A stretch of 46,359 nucleotides of DNA from assembly GCF_001712795.1 (NCBI RefSeq), contig NZ_KV757759.1, forward strand, positions 1-46,359. The letters run 5' to 3'. Under the pieces are notes generated by a model. That model was not told where the DNA came from. It ran no database searches and saw nothing but the letters and a program-made list of their open reading frames with translations. Below, in pieces: positions 25,563 through 35,002 of the stretch. Both the position numbers and the translations under genes were made by a program. Origin of the DNA: Nostoc sp. KVJ20. Its GTDB lineage: Bacteria > Cyanobacteriota > Cyanobacteriia > Cyanobacteriales > Nostocaceae. How positions within the stretch are numbered: position 1 is the first letter of the stretch; each line of letters opens with the position of its first letter.

Positions 25563-28500
25563 TTAAATTTCATCTAATTGCTTGGGTAAAATAGTTCCCT
25601 TTGCTCCAAGCATTCGGGTATATATTTGTCCTTGCTGATTATGGGCGATGACATCAACCACTAAACCCGATTCTGTTTTAGATTTTATTTCACAAGAAAC
25701 ATAAAATGTTTCATCAAAGGGGACAGCTTCAAACTGTTCAAAAATTTTGATTTCCGAAGGTAGACAAGCTACCTGATAAAAATGCTGTGCCCAAATCCAA
25801 AATGCATGAATCTGCACATCTGCAATATAGGGATTAAATGTTTGGACTGGGAATTGTCCTTGTTGTCTTTTTGCTGGTTCTGGTAAGTAGCATTCTATGG
25901 TTATCTTATCCAGAGTGGCATTTAAGACAGATTTTACGCCTTGAAAAGTAAGTCCGTGAAATAAGGTAGCTGCCCCATTTTGATAAAGTGATGAAGTCGT
26001 AGCGGTGATTCTATGATCCTGGCTTAAGTTCAGAAATTCGAGTGTAGGGGTACTAGGAACTTCCCGCTTCAGTTTCATCTGGCTACTGAAATGATAACGG
26101 ATTTTACCTTCTGGAGTTTTACTCCAAATCTTGGCATCGAAATCTATCTCATTGATATCATGTTTAGCAATTTCTTGCAATTCTAAAGTGTATTCGGTTG
26201 GTAAATTTTCATCGAAGATTAGTCCCTTTAAAACTTTATAATTTGTACAACTGAAAGCTTTGTAACCAGGATAGATTTGTTCACAAGCATTAGCAATCCA
26301 TAATAGTCCACAAGTTGCTGGTAGAACTGGATAACCAGCAATTACATGGTCTTGTAAAAAAGGATTAGCAGCTAATGTGAGTTGCCGCTGGATACGAAAA
26401 GTTCTTAACTCACTTGGTAGCTTTTCCGGGATAAACACCAGGGGACTACCAATCACAACTTGCACAGTTTCTTGATTTGTACTAGCTAATTCATCAACTA
26501 AAAACTCTGTGCCAATTTCAATCGGAATAGTCTCAATATTTCGTTCAGCAAAAGCTTGCTTTAATTCGGGAGAAACCATACCACTGTCCCAAGGGCCCCA
26601 ATTAATCGCTACTACATGAGAATGGGGATGGTTGCGTTTGACAAGGTGGGCTGATTTGTTGAGAATTTCATTAGCGATCGCATAATCTGTCTGTCCGACA
26701 TTTCCGTAGAAACCAACTACAGAAGAAAACAGGACTAAATAATTCAATTGATTGGGTGGTACACACCGCAACAGATTTTCTAAACCTTTAACCTTGGCAG
26801 CATAAACTGTTTCAAAATCTTGGACTGATTTTTTCTCAATCCGCTTATCAGCCAGATTACCAGCCCCGTGAATAATTCCTGTCACTGGGCCAAAACGCTT
26901 CACAGCATTAGCAACTTGTTCAGAAAGCGCGATCGCATCAGTCACATCAACATTCAAATATTCAGCTTTCCCACCCGCTTGTTTAATGGCTTGTAAGGTT
27001 GTAGCAATTTCCCGACTAGATGAAATAACGTTAAACTTTTTCTGCACCATTGCAGGTGTGGGTTTTTCGCCTCTAGCGAGGAAATCCTCCATAATCCGCT
27101 TTTTCAAATCAGCTTCACTCAAGTAGCCTTCAGTCCACACGGGTTCTGGATCGGCGGCGGAACGACCTATTAAGATAAATTTGCATTGATAACGTTGCGC
27201 TAGTTTGATCGCACACTGAGCCGTTATCCCTTTAGCACCGCCACTTACGAGAAATACTTGAGATTGGGCATTGGCGATGGGGAAAAGGTTGGCAGAAAAG
27301 GTGCTGGGTGCAAAGGGGATTGTTCCTACTTGCTGCTCTCTGTTTTTTTGTTCTTCTTGTTCACATATTAAGGTTGATCGTCCTTGTGAGTTATATCCCA
27401 CTTCCACAACCAATAGATTGGGGTCGTGAAGTTCAGCGAGGATATACTGTGCTGATATTTCGGCATCTAAATCAGGATTGAGGTCGATCGCTCGGCAAAA
27501 TACAGATTCCCATTCCTGGTTCAAACTTTTAGTGAGTCCAAATAGTCCAGCGCCAATTGCACCGAAGTTAGTTTTGTGTCCTAGTCCGAATTCGCCATCT
27601 AGACGAGCCACAGTTACAAAACTACTGCGTCCTTGAAGTGCTGCTTGATTCAGTGGTTCCTTGAGATATTTGGCGATGAGAAAGATATGGCGAAGAATAG
27701 CTTTTTCTGATTCCAAATAGCGGACATTCTTGCTTGTATCTTCGTGATTTGAGGGATTTAGATGGATAAATGCAGCGATCGCACCATAATTATTAGCGAT
27801 CGCTGTTAACTGTCCTTGCAAATGCTCCTCGCTCAAATCTGCAAGCACTACACGGCTAACCCCTTCAGGTAAAGCAGATTGCTTAGAAATCACAGTTGAG
27901 GGAAAAGTTAAGACAACAGTTTTCCAGCCACGCTTTAACAGAGTCTCAGCTAGTTTCGTCGTGGTGAGAGAACCATCATCAGTAAGCAATGCAATATGCT
28001 GATCTGGGAACGTGAAATCTAAAAAATCAGGTTCAGGAAGATATTTGAGTTTGACAGGAGAGCGAAGAATTCGGGATTGGGTACTGGGTACTGGGGATTG
28101 GGGATTGGGTATTGGGGATTGGGGATTGGGTAATGGGGATTGGGAAAACTCTTCCCCAGTCCCTAGTCCCCAGTCCCCAGTCCCCACCCCCTTCTCTATA
28201 TATGCAACAATTTGTCCGAGAGTATGTAATTGAGCCAATGCTTCTGAATTCAGCTTGGGTAAATCAGGATATAGTTCTAGCAACGCTCCTAGAATTTCCA
28301 CAAGTTTGACGCGATCAATTCCCAAATCTGTCTCAAGATCCATTGATAAATCTAACATCGTCATCGAGTAGCCAGTTTTTTCACTCACGACGTTAGAGAC
28401 AATGTTAGTAAGCTCTGGAGATGAGGGGGGTGAAGAGGGTGAAGAGGGTGAAGGGGATGAAGGGGATGTTACTGTTACTCCCCCATCACCGTCATCTCCC

Positions 28501-31500
28501 CCATCCTTCCCATCTCGCCCATTTTCATCCACAGGTGCGTTGACAAGGCCCACCGCAGGGATCGCTGCTGAGATTTCTGATGCAATTTTCCCCATATACT
28601 CAGCTATTTGACCGAGGGTGCGTAGCTGTCCCACTTCTTCGGGATTCGGCCTGGGCAAATCAGGATATAGTTCTAACAACGCTCCGAGAATTTCCACACG
28701 TTTGATGGAATCAATCCCCAAATCTGCCTCGATATCCATTGTCAGGTCTAGCATCTCCGTTGGATAGCCTGTTTTATCACTAACAACGTTAATCAGAGTT
28801 TCGCTCAGGATGGCTTGATCAATGATTACTGCTGGGGGTGGGGGTGCTACTGGTTCTGCTGGTGCTACTGGTTCTGTGGGTATTACTGGTTCTGCGGGTG
28901 CTGGGGGTACAAACGCTACAGTTGCAGTCTTATTCTCCTCTAATGGATTAATATCCAAAACTGCTGCTTGATGATGTGCGCCATTACCATTTGTGCCATT
29001 ACCATTAGTTGAAACTGGCTCAGATTTAGTGGCAAAACCGTTACTCGGTACATCAACCGATGCAGTTTCCAGAACAGAGTTATCCTTTTGGGTTGGTGGA
29101 ACTACTGGACTAGGTTGATAGTTAATTGGCGGTATCAGACTTGTACTGCTGGGCGACTGTTCATAATGTCGCTGAAGCAATTGGAAAAAGTTGTTAGTGT
29201 ATTCTTGCTGATGGTTCAGATATTGCTCATGGATGCGGATGCTATCAGCTTGATGGTCGTGAAACCGCATGATGCTGCGTTCTGAACTAGAGACTACTAA
29301 TTGCTGTGTTTGTGTTTGTGGCTCGCTGAATTTACCATTTCCCCACAACGCATGTTGTTGCTGCATGAGTTGGAAAAAGGTTTTGGTATATTCTGTCTGA
29401 TGGTTCAAAGATTGTTCGTGAACCTGCAAGATATCATGTTGATGGCGATTGAACTCTATTAATGTGTACTCTAAGTTGTCTATAGCTCTTAGGTAACTTA
29501 GAGGAAGTTCTGGAATAGGTTGCAAAGACTTGATATCTAGTTGGTCTGATTGCCCATTCTGCACAGATTTTACTCCACCATTGACTGCGACTTTCTCTGC
29601 TGGATGAGAGGGGTTAGCTGTTGCTGGTTTATTCCCATTTCCAAAGGTGGATTGACCGTTGACTGCGACTTTCTCTGCTGGATGAGAGGGGTTAGCTGTT
29701 GCTGGTTTGTTGCCATTTCCAACGGTGGATTGACCGTTGACTGCGACTTTCTCTGCTGGATGAGAGGGGTTAGCTGTTGCTGGTTGATTACCATTTCCAA
29801 CGGTGGATTTCACTTGATGCCCATTTTGCATAGCTTTTTCAAAGGACTGCTTTGTTTTTTCTGATACATAGTTGGTGCTATTTAAGCGGACATTCAAGAC
29901 CTTATTTGGAGAAGCTTCTGGGATTTTGTACTCCAGTTGATAGGGGTCTAAGTTTTGCAAAGGTAATCCAGCAACGCGCAACTGAATAACAGCTTGCCGT
30001 AGAGTGCGATCGCTATCTTTGAGATGACTGGTGTTTAAAGCTACAGCTAAATGAGGGCGATCGCTCAGAATATCTTTTACCAAGTTGGTGAGAACACTCC
30101 GCGGCCCAAATTCAATAAAGCAATGACCGCCTTCAGCATAAATATTCTCAATTTCCTGCTTAAACAACACCTGATTCCTCAGATGTTCTTTGAGGACTTT
30201 TTGAATAACTTGCGGGTCATTTGGGTAACGCTTTCCAGTCACATTGGTGTAAACCGGGATTTGTGGCTCGTTGAAAGTGACTTTTTCAATAGCTCTGGCA
30301 AAGGGTTGCTGTGCATAAGCTACTAGTGGAGTATGGAAAGCTGCGGAAACTCCCAATAAAATGCTAGAAAATCCTTGAGTTTTCAGAGCTTCTTCTACAT
30401 TGGCAATTTCAGCTTTCGTCCCTGCTAACACCATCTGATTTGGAGAATTCAGGTTAGCAATGGTAATCAGCGGGAAATTCTGAATCAGTTCTGTAACCTG
30501 ATTAACATCCCCTTTTACCGCCAGCATGGCTCCCGCATCCAATTCGGGATCTTCTGGTGCAGCCATCGCTTGACCCCTAGTTTTGACTAAGAAAAAGTAA
30601 TCTTTCTCACTCAAAACCCCCGCAGCCCAAAGAGCGGTAAGTTCTCCAAAGCTATGCCCTGCCACAAAATCAGGCTTAAACCCAGCTTGTTGCAATATCT
30701 TGTACAAACCAGCACTAAAAGCCCCAATCGCCGGCTGTGCATATTCTGTTTGCTGCAAGATTTTCATCTGGGCAGTCTTTTGATCTAAATCAAACACCGG
30801 GTTAGGGAAAACAACCTCCGAAAGGGGCTGCAAACCGTCTTGGCGTAAAAGGTTGTCAATTTGAGCATAGGTCTGCCCCAACTCAGGGAAATTAATTAAG
30901 AGTTCCCGACCCATTTCTAAATATTGCGAACCTTGCCCAGAAAATAGGGCAACCACCTTCCCCTCTGTTGCTATGCCAGTTTTGCGGTAGTAAATTCCTT
31001 GGGGATGTTCCCAAGATTCTGCTTGCAACTTGTTTCTTAGCAACTCAATACTTGTTTGTAATAAGTCGCTAGCTTGAGTGAGAGAATCAGCAACAAATCC
31101 AAGTCTGGCATTTGCGATCGGAATTTCTAAAGATTGAGACGCCGAAATCAATTCTGTATAAAGTTGCTCTCCCGTATCGGATTGCAATTGCTGTCCAATT
31201 TCTTGACAACGCGACAACAATTCTTCCGGCGTTGACGCAAACAGCAACACCGGCTGAGAAGGTTTGTGTAAACGATAAGGTTGCTGATGTTGACTGGTGT
31301 ATTCTTCCAAAACAACGTGATAATTTGTGCCGCCAAAGCCAAAAGAACTTACCCCTGCACGTCTTGGTTGCTCATCGCTGCTAATCCAAGGTCTAGTTTC
31401 CGTATTTAAATAAAATGGGGAACTATCAATATCTAATTTAGGATGCGGTTTGGTGACATTAATGGTGGCTGGTAAGACTTTGTGGTGGAGAGCCAAAGCC

Positions 31501-32819
31501 GTTTTAATCAAACTCGCCGCACCCGCAGCCGCTTTTGTATGTCCAATCTGCGATTTAACAGTTCCGAGGGCAATATGTTGTTTTTTGGGATTGTTTTCGC
31601 CAAAAACTTCTTTTATCGATGAAAATTCGGCTGGATCTCCAGCCATAGTGCCAGTACCGTGTGCTTCAATCAAACCAACACTGGTAGGTGAAAATCCGGC
31701 ATCTTCGTAAGCACGATGTAAGGCTCTGACTTGACCTTCAGGACGCGGTGCATAGATGCTTTTATAACGGCCATCGCTAGAAGTGCCAATACCTTTAATG
31801 ACTGCATAGATTCGGTCATTATCTCGCTGGGCATCCTCAAGGCGCTTCAGGACTAACATTCCCACACCTTCACCCAGCATCATCCCATCAGATTCGGCAT
31901 CAAAAGGTTTGACATTCTCACCTTGGGAAACAGCAGGAGTTTTGCTGAAACACATGTAGGCCATAATTGAGTTGTCGGTGTCAACTCCGCCAGTGATCAT
32001 CATATCGGCTCGATGCTCAATTAGCTCACTAATTGCCATTTTGAGCGCACCCAATGAACTTGCACAGGCGGCATCGACTACACAATTAGTTCCACCCAAA
32101 TCTAAGCGGTTGGCAATTCTTCCTGTAACTACATTTGCCAGCATACCGGGGAAGGCATTTTCATCCCACTGCACATAAGCGCTTTTGATTTTCTCAATGA
32201 TTTTTTGTGTATCCTCATCGGATAAACCGCTACCTTTGAGAACTTTTTCCCAAACTGGGTACTGCATTCTCGCAGTCAGTGGAACCGCCAACTGCCTACC
32301 CAGCGCTACACCTAAGATTACACCGGTGCGTTCACGACTAAACTGCCGAGATTCGCCGTAACCGGCATCTTCCATCGCGGCTTTCGCAACAACTAAACCT
32401 AGCAATTGCGAAATGTCTGTAACTTCTAGGCTGTTAGGTGGTAGCCCAAATTCCATCGGATTGAAATTCACATCCGGGATAAATCCGCCTCTTTTACAGT
32501 AGGTTTTATCAAACGCTCTGGGATTAGGATCGTAATAATCCTCTACATTCCAACGCGAAGCTGGAATATCAGTAATACAATCAACTTTGTGAATAATTGT
32601 TTCCCAATATTCCTGTAAATTTTTCGATTGGGGAAATATAGAAGCCATTCCGATAATGGCAATATCGGTTTTTTGCCGATGTGTCTTTATTTCGCTGGTT
32701 AGTGGTGCATTGTCAACCATAACTTTTTTCACCTGTATGAGCTTGAGTAGAGCTTGTTCACAATTGCTCACTTCTTCTTGCAACTGTGCCAAAACAGCTT
32801 CAATCTTAGAAGCAGCCAT
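25563..32819 (-). CDS. PfaA/HglE-like type I polyketide synthase (KS-AT-ACP-ACP-KR-DH)
   Basis: 2418 residues. Ketosynthase about 50-510, nucleophile Cys252 in DAACASSL, with EAHGTGT and IGHTKAA. Acyltransferase about 625-935, Ser723 in GHSFGE. A long linker (about 990-1310) has a triplicated 26-residue unit and two copies of a helix motif (NHQxEYTxxFFQL). ACP1 has LGIDSIKRVEIL with Ser1371. ACP2 reads LGIDRVKLVEIL, with Arg1503 in place of the pantetheine Ser. Ketoreductase about 1850-2090 has GGAKGI and Ser2033/Tyr2046. C-terminal dehydratase has His2158 in DHVIAGYPVLP. No enoyl reductase or thioesterase; PfaD supplies reduction. Acts iteratively to build a long, mostly reduced chain, as in PUFA and heterocyst glycolipid synthesis. 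First gene of the minus-strand cluster. Confidence 0.93.
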   Translation of the reverse strand: MAASKIEAVLAQLQEEVSNCEQALLKLIQVKKVMVDNAPLTSEIKTHRQKTDIAIIGMASIFPQSKNLQEYWETIIHKVDCITDIPASRWNVEDYYDPNPRAFDKTYCKRGGFIPDVNFNPMEFGLPPNSLEVTDISQLLGLVVAKAAMEDAGYGESRQFSRERTGVILGVALGRQLAVPLTARMQYPVWEKVLKGSGLSDEDTQKIIEKIKSAYVQWDENAFPGMLANVVTGRIANRLDLGGTNCVVDAACASSLGALKMAISELIEHRADMMITGGVDTDNSIMAYMCFSKTPAVSQGENVKPFDAESDGMMLGEGVGMLVLKRLEDAQRDNDRIYAVIKGIGTSSDGRYKSIYAPRPEGQVRALHRAYEDAGFSPTSVGLIEAHGTGTMAGDPAEFSSIKEVFGENNPKKQHIALGTVKSQIGHTKAAAGAASLIKTALALHHKVLPATINVTKPHPKLDIDSSPFYLNTETRPWISSDEQPRRAGVSSFGFGGTNYHVVLEEYTSQHQQPYRLHKPSQPVLLFASTPEELLSRCQEIGQQLQSDTGEQLYTELISASQSLEIPIANARLGFVADSLTQASDLLQTSIELLRNKLQAESWEHPQGIYYRKTGIATEGKVVALFSGQGSQYLEMGRELLINFPELGQTYAQIDNLLRQDGLQPLSEVVFPNPVFDLDQKTAQMKILQQTEYAQPAIGAFSAGLYKILQQAGFKPDFVAGHSFGELTALWAAGVLSEKDYFFLVKTRGQAMAAPEDPELDAGAMLAVKGDVNQVTELIQNFPLITIANLNSPNQMVLAGTKAEIANVEEALKTQGFSSILLGVSAAFHTPLVAYAQQPFARAIEKVTFNEPQIPVYTNVTGKRYPNDPQVIQKVLKEHLRNQVLFKQEIENIYAEGGHCFIEFGPRSVLTNLVKDILSDRPHLAVALNTSHLKDSDRTLRQAVIQLRVAGLPLQNLDPYQLEYKIPEASPNKVLNVRLNSTNYVSEKTKQSFEKAMQNGHQVKSTVGNGNQPATANPSHPAEKVAVNGQSTVGNGNKPATANPSHPAEKVAVNGQSTFGNGNKPATANPSHPAEKVAVNGGVKSVQNGQSDQLDIKSLQPIPELPLSYLRAIDNLEYTLIEFNRHQHDILQVHEQSLNHQTEYTKTFFQLMQQQHALWGNGKFSEPQTQTQQLVVSSSERSIMRFHDHQADSIRIHEQYLNHQQEYTNNFFQLLQRHYEQSPSSTSLIPPINYQPSPVVPPTQKDNSVLETASVDVPSNGFATKSEPVSTNGNGTNGNGAHHQAAVLDINPLEENKTATVAFVPPAPAEPVIPTEPVAPAEPVAPPPPAVIIDQAILSETLINVVSDKTGYPTEMLDLTMDIEADLGIDSIKRVEILGALLELYPDLPRPNPEEVGQLRTLGQIAEYMGKIASEISAAIPAVGLVNAPVDENGRDGKDGGDDGDGGVTVTSPSSPSPSSPSSPPSSPELTNIVSNVVSEKTGYSMTMLDLSMDLETDLGIDRVKLVEILGALLELYPDLPKLNSEALAQLHTLGQIVAYIEKGVGTGDWGLGTGEEFSQSPLPNPQSPIPNPQSPVPSTQSRILRSPVKLKYLPEPDFLDFTFPDQHIALLTDDGSLTTTKLAETLLKRGWKTVVLTFPSTVISKQSALPEGVSRVVLADLSEEHLQGQLTAIANNYGAIAAFIHLNPSNHEDTSKNVRYLESEKAILRHIFLIAKYLKEPLNQAALQGRSSFVTVARLDGEFGLGHKTNFGAIGAGLFGLTKSLNQEWESVFCRAIDLNPDLDAEISAQYILAELHDPNLLVVEVGYNSQGRSTLICEQEEQKNREQQVGTIPFAPSTFSANLFPIANAQSQVFLVSGGAKGITAQCAIKLAQRYQCKFILIGRSAADPEPVWTEGYLSEADLKKRIMEDFLARGEKPTPAMVQKKFNVISSSREIATTLQAIKQAGGKAEYLNVDVTDAIALSEQVANAVKRFGPVTGIIHGAGNLADKRIEKKSVQDFETVYAAKVKGLENLLRCVPPNQLNYLVLFSSVVGFYGNVGQTDYAIANEILNKSAHLVKRNHPHSHVVAINWGPWDSGMVSPELKQAFAERNIETIPIEIGTEFLVDELASTNQETVQVVIGSPLVFIPEKLPSELRTFRIQRQLTLAANPFLQDHVIAGYPVLPATCGLLWIANACEQIYPGYKAFSCTNYKVLKGLIFDENLPTEYTLELQEIAKHDINEIDFDAKIWSKTPEGKIRYHFSSQMKLKREVPSTPTLEFLNLSQDHRITATTSSLYQNGAATLFHGLTFQGVKSVLNATLDKITIECYLPEPAKRQQGQFPVQTFNPYIADVQIHAFWIWAQHFYQVACLPSEIKIFEQFEAVPFDETFYVSCEIKSKTESGLVVDVIAHNQQGQIYTRMLGAKGTILPKQLDEI
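28073..28192 (-). repeat. Simple-repeat block coding the ACP2-KR linker
   Basis: Tandem GGGGATT/GGGTATT units (28073-28144) and complementary CCCCAGT units (28153-28186) on the plus strand form an inverted pair. In the synthase frame they code a Gly-Asp-Trp-rich then Pro-Gln-Ser-rich linker. Same family as intergenic repeats nearby. Confidence 0.8.
28415..28505 (-). repeat. Simple-repeat block coding the ACP1-ACP2 linker
   Basis: Plus-strand GGTGAAGA and GGGGATGAA units followed by CCCCCATCACCGTCATC-type units encode the Asp/Gly-rich then Ser/Pro-rich spacer between the two carrier domains (DGKDGGDDGDGG, SPSSPSPSSP). Confidence 0.7.
29581..29814 (-). repeat. Three exact-length 78-bp tandem repeats in the synthase gene
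   Basis: Units start at 29581, 29659 and 29737 on the plus strand (TTGACTGCGACTTTCTCTGC). Each codes 26 residues containing NPSHPAEKVAVNG. Copies differ at only a few bases, pointing to recent duplication. Lies in the flexible linker between the AT domain and the first helix motif. Confidence 0.93.
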
Positions 32820-33548
32820 GACTTTATCTTTACTATTGGATTTATTAAGATGTAGAGATTTTTATAAAAATATTACCTCTACAAAAAAGGTAGATTTGAG
32901 CGGCTTTTAGACAGAGTTAGGGTTATAGATGATGATTGATATGCTTTGAGTTAAAGATTCAAGAGTTATAACCCTGCTGGAAGAGATTTTAATGGCAATA
33001 TTCTGAAGTCTAAATGTATAATCATGACTTCTTTCTTGAACTATTTCACGTATCTAAAAATCTCTTAAAATTAGAGATTCAACGTTAAAACATAAATTAT
33101 TGATCCAGGGCTATTGCATTCTAGGTTCTAGACATAAACTGCCCATCACTCAAGCTTCAGGCTAATAACTACAGTTTGTGCAAACAGACTATAATCTTTT
33201 CTCAGCCGTCTTTAGACGAATTTCGCTATTAGACTCAGAATTCATTCTGAGGCGGAATAGATGAGAATGAAATAGCCCTGGTTGTTGATCAGTTTTAGCT
33301 TGGATAGTTTCATCCAGAAAACTTATCCTACTCCGTGTTATCTTATCAACGGTTGCTTGTACTGAATCTTAAACTAGTCGCTTCTCCATTTCAATTGATA
33401 TGCAACTTGCATACGACGAGATAAGTGTTACCACATGAAATATTGTCAAACAAAACTTTGTAGGCAACTTCAAATTAACAGTACTATAGTTTTGGTTACA
33501 CATTTGCTAGCTAACATCAGGTAAGTTATTCAGAATCTACGTATTAAA
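32820..33548. other. AT-rich leader/promoter region of the PKS cluster
   Basis: No gene seen. Just upstream of the synthase ATG, bases 32851-32882 form an inverted repeat (TGTAGAG/CTCTACA) around an AT-rich loop that could fold in the 5' leader. The long AT-rich stretch to 33548 is where the cluster promoter would be expected; I could not place a convincing -10/-35 pair or NtcA site. Confidence 0.55.
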
Positions 33549-33890
33549 CTATACAGAATCTTCTTCTGGATTAGAATTGTTATCTCCTTTATTTGTTATG
33601 GCTTGATGTTGAGCAGCAGCTAATAGCTTTTGTTCAAGTCTACTAATACTAATTCCCAACTCAGAAGCTTTTTTACTTTTCCACTCTTCTAGCTCACAAT
33701 CATGTTGATTGAGCCATTCACGCACCGCGACGCGGGCCATTTCAGCTTTGCGAAGAGTCTGGCGAGCTGAATGAAAAATTAGTCGCTGGTTATCAAAGCT
33801 TGGCAATGAGAGCATGAATCGCTGTAGTTTCATTTTATCTAGGGTCTTTGGAGGGCGATCGCTTTCACTCACATAATTATTAAAACTCAT
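33549..33890 (-). CDS. Hypothetical protein, 113 residues
   Basis: Unrecognised. Charged, mainly helical sequence with a Lys/Arg-rich centre (SARQTLRKAEMARVAVREWL) and a probable coiled helix (ISRLEQKLLAAAQHQ). Acidic tail NPEEDSV. No signal peptide or membrane helix. No strong Shine-Dalgarno. Same strand as the PKS cluster and upstream of it by 729 bases, so it might be regulatory or merely a neighbour. Could be spurious, though its amino acid composition looks protein-like. Confidence 0.5.
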   Translation of the reverse strand: MSFNNYVSESDRPPKTLDKMKLQRFMLSLPSFDNQRLIFHSARQTLRKAEMARVAVREWLNQHDCELEEWKSKKASELGISISRLEQKLLAAAQHQAITNKGDNNSNPEEDSV

Positions 33891-35002
33891 TTCAATTAGT
33901 ATGTCACATCGTAAAAATACATTTTAGAAATTGCATAGAAATTGCATATATCTTCGCTTCAATAATTCTCATTGAATTAAGTAAGTAAGTCGGCATGGAA
34001 ATTTATAACTATGTAACGAAAAGTTAAAAATGATAGGAAGAGTTAAAATTAATACGTTCTACACTGTGTTTTCCTCTTTCTCCCCTCGCTTTAATTCCAT
34101 TGATTACGGCATAAGCAAGGTCTAACTCGCCGTCAAATATTTGTCCTGATAGTTCATCTTTTTTAATATGTTGCCACTCCAATTGAATTTTGCGCCATTC
34201 ATGTAAGACTTCTCTTATAGTTTGAGGAGTCTAGTTAAAGTGAGCAGCTATTTTTTTTTACGTATTAGGCATGTGTATTTTATCTTGAAATATTTACTAT
34301 GCCTAGAGTGATAGAAGAAGGTTAAGTGCTAATAAAAAGCATTAATTTATCAACCAAGTTAAACTGTATGTAGTTTATTTGCGTATTAAAAGACACAGAC
34401 AACCATCTTTTTACAAAGATTGGGTATCTGTGAATTGCTGCTATAGCTTTTACATCTATCCACAAGTTGATTTATTTGTTTAATAAATTATGCATTAATC
34501 AATAAGCTAATTTTTTCAAAAGCTATTACTGTAAAAAAAAATCTATTTACCCAATGTCACAATAGCCACTAGTAGCTGTATCTAAGGAATGAAAAACTCT
34601 AGTTAACAAAAAATAAATCACAAATCAAAGACTTATTTCGATATGCTGAATAATACCAAGGATATAACAATGTTGGAAACTGATAAAGAATTGCAAACAT
34701 TATTTATGATTTATGCCAAAAACATTGCTAACTACTTATCATCAATAATGTTGCATGTGGGTTGCAATTGAGTATCATTCCGTTTATCGTAAGTGATTAA
34801 ATGATGTAATTCAATACTGTTTGTTTAAGAATGTCTAGAGATAGATCAATAGGGAGAAGATAAATATAAATTCACCTGATTTGCTGGTTCCTCTATATAT
34901 TCATAAATGCACAGTATGACAATGCAATTTAATGCGATGACCCGTGTTGTATGAAGCGTTCTGCATAATTTTACTGTCACGAAAATATAAGGGCTTGCTG
35001 GC
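33891..35002. other. Long AT-rich region with a broken small gene
   Basis: Apart from the pseudogene at 34025-34272, no gene is seen. Bases 34290-34990 are very AT-rich with no ORF of note. It separates the minus-strand PKS cluster from the plus-strand devBCA-type operon and may hold divergent regulatory sequence. Confidence 0.6.
34025..34272 (-). pseudogene. Broken small HTH-like gene
   Basis: Read on the minus strand from ATG 34272 this gives MPNT, a stop next to a run of nine A, then KKIAAHFN, an amber stop, then TPQTIREVLHEWRKIQLEWQ and on to INFNSSYHF before TAA. Joined, this is an 80-residue protein with an HTH-like start (IAAHFN.TPQTIREVLHEW) and a charged tail (DGELDLAYAVINGIKARGERG). 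Two disabling changes, one likely a slip in the poly-A run. Parent family not identified. Confidence 0.6.

Noticed and set aside
28012..28611. Plus-strand ORFs rich in Gly-Asp-Trp or Glu-Gly
   Set aside because: They are antisense readings of the repeat-coded linkers in the synthase; no start signals or family motifs.
29550..29864. 104-residue plus-strand ORF with Cys/Trp repeats
   Set aside because: It is a shadow of the triplicated 78-bp unit in the synthase gene on the minus strand.
21830..32819. Standard omega-3 PUFA synthase locus
   Set aside because: No PfaC-like protein (KS-CLF-DH-DH) is present, there are only two ACPs and one of them is dead, and tailoring genes point to another product.
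32820..33548. NtcA box or clear sigma promoter upstream of the synthase
   Set aside because: Only AT-rich sequence and a small inverted repeat were seen; no convincing motif could be placed.
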